Shown here piece after piece: positions 60,901-64,000 of a stretch of 64,000 nt of DNA. A program made the translations under genes and the position numbers. The DNA lies in NCBI GenBank assembly GCA_965153355.1, contig OZ231128.1:33666001-33730000 (forward strand), written 5' to 3'. The notes under the pieces are model-generated. The model had not been told where the DNA came from, made no database searches, and saw nothing but the letters and a program-made list of their open reading frames with translations. Positions within the stretch are counted from its first letter, which is position 1; every line of letters starts with the position of its first letter. Source of the stretch: Flaccisagitta enflata. Taxonomy: Eukaryota; Chaetognatha; Sagittoidea; Aphragmophora.

Positions 60901-61683
60901 TCATGGATCGAAAAGGACCCCATGGAGATGTCACTTCAACAAGAAGATGTATGCTAGTAAATGAAGGGTGTCAACAGCTGGTGGCCTTGGCTAGAGGCCC
61001 CGCATTCCAGTCTCATGAAAGGGAGCGATTTACCCCCTCATTTTTGGGCAGCGGCCCCGAAGGGGACGAAGTCCTGTAGAACACAGGGGGAATCCGTCCG
61101 TCCATCCGTCCGTACGTCCGTCCCCCCCTGCCCCATCCTCAGGGCTTTGTCACCTTTGGGGCCTATTCTGACCCAAATTCTGCCAAATAGCCCAAATCCA
61201 AGCAATATAGCCCAAATCTAAGCAAAATGGCCCAAATCCAAGCATAATGGCGCAAATCCAAGCAAAATGGCCCAAATCTGGCCAGAAAACCCCAATTCTG
61301 GCCCGAGGTACATCATTTTGGCCCCTTGGACCTATATTGTGGCCTCCGATACAAAGCCCTGAGGATGGGGCGGGGGGGACGAACGGACGGACGTACGGAT
61401 GGACGGATTCCCCCTGTGTTCTACAGGACTTTGTCCCCTTCGGGGCCGCTGCCCTGCTCCCCCTCAACTTAAATCACACACTACTCAAGCAGGGCACGGG
61501 TACCGCTGACCACTTTCCGCCTTTGGGCTGCTATCATTCTCTATTCCATATTTCTTATAATTCTCTATTCCATATTTCTTACTACTGTTAATTAAGGTCG
61601 TGGCAAAGATGCCAAAAACGAGCGTGAAGCGCGACAACGGCGCCATCATCGGCGTGTGGGGCAACGTCTTCAAAACTTGGTGA
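57934..61683 (+). CDS. Unrecognised protein of about 279 residues, eight exons
   Basis: Exons 57934-57984, 58079-58219, 59293-59379, 59424-59648, 59742-59783, 60285-60415, 60873-60948 and 61597-61683 join in phase. The start ATG lies in the good context GCCACCATGC. The product begins MPLHAECHARKFSVVRQ, contains PRGQYFDPNQWNTVSKEII, APEYVAYSDKVKDYFPIGK, RSVYDLIHPKGKFSYNIHLK, SLPKNDFDLRPTIDPDEQDK, CCSDFEGV, YRMSGNYGHKCCKYDINCPK (Cys-rich) and QPSWIEKDPMEMS, and ends VKRDNGAIIGVWGNVFKTW. No signal peptide, transmembrane helix or catalytic motif is visible. It looks like a small soluble protein; a structural or cytoskeletal role is only a guess. The weakest junction is 59648 to 59742. Convergent with eRF3. 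Confidence 0.6.
58079..58219 (+). CDS. Exon 2 of the 279-residue protein
   Basis: Acceptor GAAGAGTAG lacks a good pyrimidine tract; donor TTCAG|GTCTG. Encodes IMGIIPEKKSNYPRGQYFDP and on to THPATLIQ. Phase 0 in and out. Confidence 0.6.
58263..58760. mobile_element. GGGCAGCGGCCCC-family element, intronic
   Basis: GGGCAGCGGCCCCAAAGGGG, ACGAGGTGCTGAAGAATACA, tandem GGCCTGAAATCTGCCCTCTC units in both orientations, then GTTTTCTACAGGACTTTGTC, CCGCTGCCC, GGGTATCGCTGACCACATAC and TTGGGCGACCTGTT. Confidence 0.85.
58965..59220. mobile_element. HINE-like element (reverse, GTGCG type), intronic
   Basis: TTTTTATGTGCGTCCTCGCA, CATGTATGAGGTCGTGTC, GGTAGGTTGGTTGGTC array, and far end GAGGCGCACATATTGGCCTT, GGCCTTG. 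The far-end GCGCACAT matches the hairpin arm CGCACAT. Confidence 0.8.
59293..59379 (+). CDS. Exon 3 of the 279-residue protein
   Basis: Acceptor CTTATCCCTGCTCAG, donor GAAAAG|GTCATT. Encodes RRRLQAPEYVAYSDKVKDYF and PIGKAQYEK. Phase 0. Confidence 0.65.
59424..59648 (+). CDS. Exon 4 of the 279-residue protein
   Basis: Acceptor TAGTGCTAG (weak), donor AAGCTG|GTACAA (weak). Strongly coding middle: HFQTNNHLTKRQRSVYDLIH and onward. If the donor is not used, the frame ends at a TGA nine bases later. Confidence 0.55.
59742..59783 (+). CDS. Exon 5 of the 279-residue protein
   Basis: A 14-codon exon, ESLITQCCSDFEGV, with strong donor GGCGTC|GTAAGA and weak acceptor GTTAACCAAG. The open frame extends upstream (NSAKSLYNSMLTKES), so the real acceptor may be earlier. 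Confidence 0.5.
60285..60415 (+). CDS. Exon 6 of the 279-residue protein
   Basis: Acceptor TATGGCTGTACAG, donor TTACAG|GTCATT. Encodes IQPYRMSGNYGHKCCKYDIN and CPKDDPVHCKDFVRRSIIEE. Five of the protein's cysteines are here. Phase 0 in, phase 2 out. Confidence 0.65.
60462..60812. mobile_element. HINE-like element (reverse, AGATGCG type), intronic
   Basis: TTTTAGATGCGTCCTCGCAT, CTCTATAAGAGGGTGTGCG, and far end AGAGGACGCATCTATTGGAC followed by CTCTTGGCCTTGTTT. The usual tetranucleotide array is replaced by TCTTATGTCTC-like repeats. Confidence 0.75.
60873..60948 (+). CDS. Exon 7 of the 279-residue protein
   Basis: Acceptor CTCACGCATTTCAG, donor GAAGAT|GTATGC. Encodes DNGLHPMQPSWIEKDPMEMS and LQQED. 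Phase 2 in, phase 0 out. Confidence 0.65.
61045..61535. mobile_element. GGGCAGCGGCCCC-family element, intronic, near-perfect arms
   Basis: The left arm TTGGGCAGCGGCCCCGAAGG, GGACGAAGTCCTGTAGAACA, CAGGGGGAATCCGTCCG is matched by the inverse at 61380-61452. The interior has tandem GGCCCAAATCCAAGCAAAAT units. The tail GGGCACGGGTACCGCTGACC and TTGGGCTGC matches other family members. Confidence 0.85.
61597..61683 (+). CDS. Last exon (8) of the 279-residue protein
   Basis: Acceptor TACTGTTAATTAAG; 28 codons VVAKMPKTSVKRDNGAIIGV and on to KTW, then TGA. Phase 0 in. Confidence 0.65.
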   Translation, partial: VVAKMPKTSVKRDNGAIIGVWGNVFKTW

Positions 61684-61998
61684 CGACTGACAACTTCCAA
61701 AAGACGGTCAACACGCAACAGTCAGAAAAACATCGCTGTAGACACAAAAAGTGATCCAACCCTACTCAGAAACTGTTTAAATCTTGATTCAAACTACGAC
61801 GACAAGCTCCCTACTAATGAAGTTTACCTCCCCCCCTTCATCAATCTGAAGAAAAGTAGATAACTTCAAGCCGGTTTCTATTTTACATGATCTAAATTAT
61901 GACCTAACAAGTTCAATGTAACAAAAGGTTTTTTTAAACGGAAGATTCAAATACAGAGAAGGCTCGAAATAGCGGGACATTGTTGTTATATTGTAAGA

Positions 61999-62000
<2 letters not shown>
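61684..62000. other. Downstream of the 279-residue gene, nothing seen
   Basis: No AATAAA was found in the first 200 bp after the stop; no other feature. Confidence 0.45.
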
Positions 62001-62097
<97 letters not shown>

Positions 62098-62116
62098 AAG
62101 AGAGAAAGAGAGAGAG
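62001..62116. repeat. (GA)n microsatellite
   Basis: About 95 bp of pure GA followed by GACAAAGAGAGAAAGAGAGA. Confidence 0.95.
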
Positions 62117-63027
62117 GCTCCATATAAGATAAGATATAAGACAGGGCTGATTTTTCCCTTCCCTCTAGCAGGCCCCCAGTTTTTCCTGCTAGCGAGACTG
62201 TATGTTCGTACATTATTCAGATTTCAGAGTAAAGGTCTCTTGAACGAGACAAATAGTCCGTCGTTTAATTAGAACCGGCGAAAAAACATCACCATCCCCC
62301 AAAAAGGAAAAAACAAATTTAAAGACTAGTCTACAAATTTTCTGACTGATAAAAAAGGAAAATATTAGGCCCTTTGGGGTAGAACATACTGACGTAACCA
62401 GCAACATAGTTATAATACTCTGATGATAGTAAAAGTTTTTTTGTCTTTCGATTTCAGAAGTGAGCTGAAAACCGTTAAATGCATATATCACAGGAATTCA
62501 CGCGGATGGACGTTTAAATCATTTTCAAACATTATGCAAAACTATGAATCTTTGTGACCTTAGCGTAAATTTACCACGATCTACAATTCAACACGCATGG
62601 AAAAACTGAATTTGTTTATAAAACGTTTGCAAATCCAACGTGAGTAATAAATATGTAATTACTAAAATTCCAGGCCGGGTCAAAAAAGAATTGATTCAAT
62701 AGACGGTGATCCTAATCATTACTTAAAATTTGAAAGAAAAGTAAAACATTTAACTCATTGACTTGAAAAGCTGGCACAGCATCAGCGTTTTGGTAGTTAG
62801 GTAGTTATTTGCAAAAACCGATTGGCCGAGAGCGTCCCACTAGACGATATTTCCACGTTTTTTTTTTTTTTTCGAAAGGACACAGCGACACGCGGTTGCG
62901 TTACTTTTCGCATAGTATTTATCTCCCATTCTCATTTTTAGCCGAGGATAGGCATATTTCTCTGTTGTGATTGTTTTAGCTTTCGAAATTGTCGCAAACA
63001 AGGCGATCGCATTCTTGTCAAGAGAGT
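62117..63027. other. Intergenic between convergent genes, no feature seen
   Basis: AT-rich unique sequence between the 279-residue gene and eRF3. No exon or repeat recognised. Confidence 0.45.
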
Positions 63028-63066
63028 TTATCCTTCCACCTCGGTGTGCTTGGCCACCTTCAGCAC
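63028..63066 (-). CDS. eRF3 last exon
   Basis: Acceptor TCTTTCTTCCCAG; encodes VLKVAKHTEVEG and TAA. Phase 0 in. Confidence 0.85.
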   Translation of the reverse strand: MLKVAKHTEVEG

Positions 63067-63827
63067 CTGGGAAGAAAGACGAGCAAAAATCGCGACATAA
63101 TGTAACGAACCATAAGTATATTACCCTACATGTAACGAACCATAAATAAATTACCCTACATGATCACCTTGCAATGAATTGAACTAACCAAAATGCTCAC
63201 CTTGCCCATGGCGATCGTTTTCCCCTCGTCTCGCAACGTGAATCTTCCCATCTGAGGGAAATCTTTAAACGCTTCGATGCAGATCACGCCCCCTGAGATC
63301 TCGAACTGATAAACAAGCGTGGAGACAAGTTAGAATGATTGAATAATATATTCACTATGTAGTTTAAAATTATCGTTCCGATCCCGATATGACGATACGC
63401 ATTTTCATTGACCGAGCTTACCTCGACGTCGGCGATGTTTCCTTGTTTAATAAATCGGGGCCGCGCTTTGCCTTTTTCCACTTTCTCGCCTAATCAATAA
63501 CAATTCAGGTAAATACATCGTAAATAGATTAAGGGGCAGGAACAATGAGAGCAGGAGCAGTGAGAGGTCACCGGAGCGTATTTGGTAAGTGTATACCAAA
63601 CGACAGGTCAACAGCTTTTAAAAGACTTGAAAACGAATTGAACACAGAACTAAAGTCAACGTTGCTACAGCAATGGCAGCATTCGTCCTCCTATATCAGT
63701 CCTTACCGGTTTTGGGATCAACGGTAGAGTGGAGATTTCGAATTTCCACTTCCTCGGCGGCCGCGTTTATATGCATAACTGCTTTGAACCCGGAGCAAAT
63801 GATTGACTTGTACTCCAAAATTCGAAC
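63028..63827 (-). CDS. Eukaryotic peptide chain release factor eRF3 (GSPT/Sup35), last four exons
   Basis: eRF3 is the translational GTPase that, with eRF1, terminates protein synthesis at stop codons in the cytosol. The exons 63827-63707, 63489-63422, 63305-63201 and 63066-63028 join in phase and encode the C-terminal beta-barrel domain: VRILEYKSIICSGFKAVMHI, AAAEEVEIRNLHSTVDPKTG, KARPRFIKQGNIADVE, GGVICIEAFKDFPQMGRFTL and RDEGKTIAMGKVLKVAKHTE. The RPRFIKQ and DFPQMGRFTLRDEG...TIA motifs identify eRF3 rather than HBS1 or EF-1A. The protein ends KHTEVEG at TAA, a slightly longer tail than the yeast form. The GTPase domain and N-terminus lie beyond the right edge. Convergent with the 279-residue gene. 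Confidence 0.9.
63201..63305 (-). CDS. eRF3 exon with DFPQMGRFTLRDEG motif
   Basis: Acceptor TTGTTTATCAG, donor GGCAAG|GTGAGC. 35 codons, phase 0 in and out. Carries the most conserved part of the domain. Confidence 0.9.
63422..63489 (-). CDS. eRF3 exon with RPRFIKQ motif
   Basis: Acceptor TATTGATTAG, donor GTCGAG|GTAAGC. Phase 1 in, phase 0 out. Confidence 0.88.
63707..63827 (-). CDS. eRF3 exon, start of the visible C-terminal domain
   Basis: Acceptor TCAATCTCTAAG, donor AACCG|GTAAGG. Encodes VRILEYKSIICSGFKAVMHI through STVDPKTG. Phase 0 in, phase 1 out. Confidence 0.88.
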
Positions 63828-63849
63828 CTTAGAGATTGAGACAAGTACA

Positions 63850-64000
63850 TTTTTAGTCACGTGCGACTGTTGGTTGGTGAGTCCGTCGGTCAGTTCAGCT
63901 GGTTGGTCCGTCCAGCTGGTTTGTCCGTCTATCCAGGGTTGTAATATCGTCGCGAATGAATGGGTAGGGGCGTACAACCGCCTCCCCCTCCTACACACAG
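63850..64000. mobile_element. HINE-like element, reverse, in an eRF3 intron, cut by the window edge
   Basis: TTTTTAGTCACGTGCGACTG, GTTGGTGAGTCCGTCGGTC array, then AATATCGTCGCGAATGAATG and GGTAGGGGCGTACAA. The variant TTACAATATCGTCGCGGACG also occurs at 4345. Confidence 0.65.

Overview
The window is animal nuclear DNA, probably from an invertebrate. Support for this: genes are split into short exons with GT/AG borders, there is a eukaryotic tRNA-Gly(CCC) gene, exons of translation termination factor eRF3, a LINE and a DIRS-type retroelement, many MITE and foldback elements, and very long (GA)n, (CA)n and (TTC)n microsatellites. There is no operon structure and no rRNA or CRISPR. The species cannot be named from sequence alone.

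Layout. 1-17.8 kb is gene-poor: a 5'-truncated, frameshifted LINE (about 1.2-3.09 kb) abuts a tRNA-Gly gene (3112-3182, minus), followed by MITEs, foldbacks and repeats. 17.86-19.3 kb (minus) holds the 3' exons of a cysteine/proline-rich, Met-Pro-Gly-repeat protein gene. A possible coding exon lies divergently at 19.54 kb (plus). 19.97-22.88 kb is a 2.9-kb long-arm foldback. 23.77-31.88 kb (plus) holds seven phase-consistent exons of a charged, low-complexity protein gene ending with a stop and an AATAAA. Convergent to it, 32.66-38.05 kb (minus) holds a four-pass membrane protein gene with MARVEL/synaptophysin-like topology, a polyQ N-terminal region and two possible alternative last exons. 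38.9-57.8 kb is almost entirely mobile and repetitive DNA: a 4.4-kb long-arm foldback, a rearranged DIRS-like retroelement joined to its end, a head-to-tail array of short hairpin-tailed elements, MITEs and long microsatellites. 57.93-61.68 kb (plus) holds an eight-exon model for an unrecognised protein of about 279 residues, and convergent to it 63.03-63.83 kb (minus) holds the last four exons of eRF3, which runs off the right edge.

The most notable non-coding signal is one dispersed family with more than 25 copies of about 150-300 bp. Each copy starts AACAAGGCCGGATACACGGC (or a variant), then has a short motif such as AGTCGCG, then GGGTGGGCAGGGGC, then a tetranucleotide array of GGAC/CGAC type, then a terminal hairpin followed by CTAAAAA. 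The hairpin stem differs between copies (AGTCGCG, AGTTGCG, AGATGCG, GGTGCG, GTGCG), but both arms and the distant internal motif change together within each copy. The layout recalls Helentron-associated elements (HINE/DINE-1); that name is inference. A second family has GGGCAGCGGCCCC ends and internal self-complementary 20-bp tandem repeats.

Gene models were assembled by eye from splice-site phase and open frames; none has been tested against transcripts or databases.
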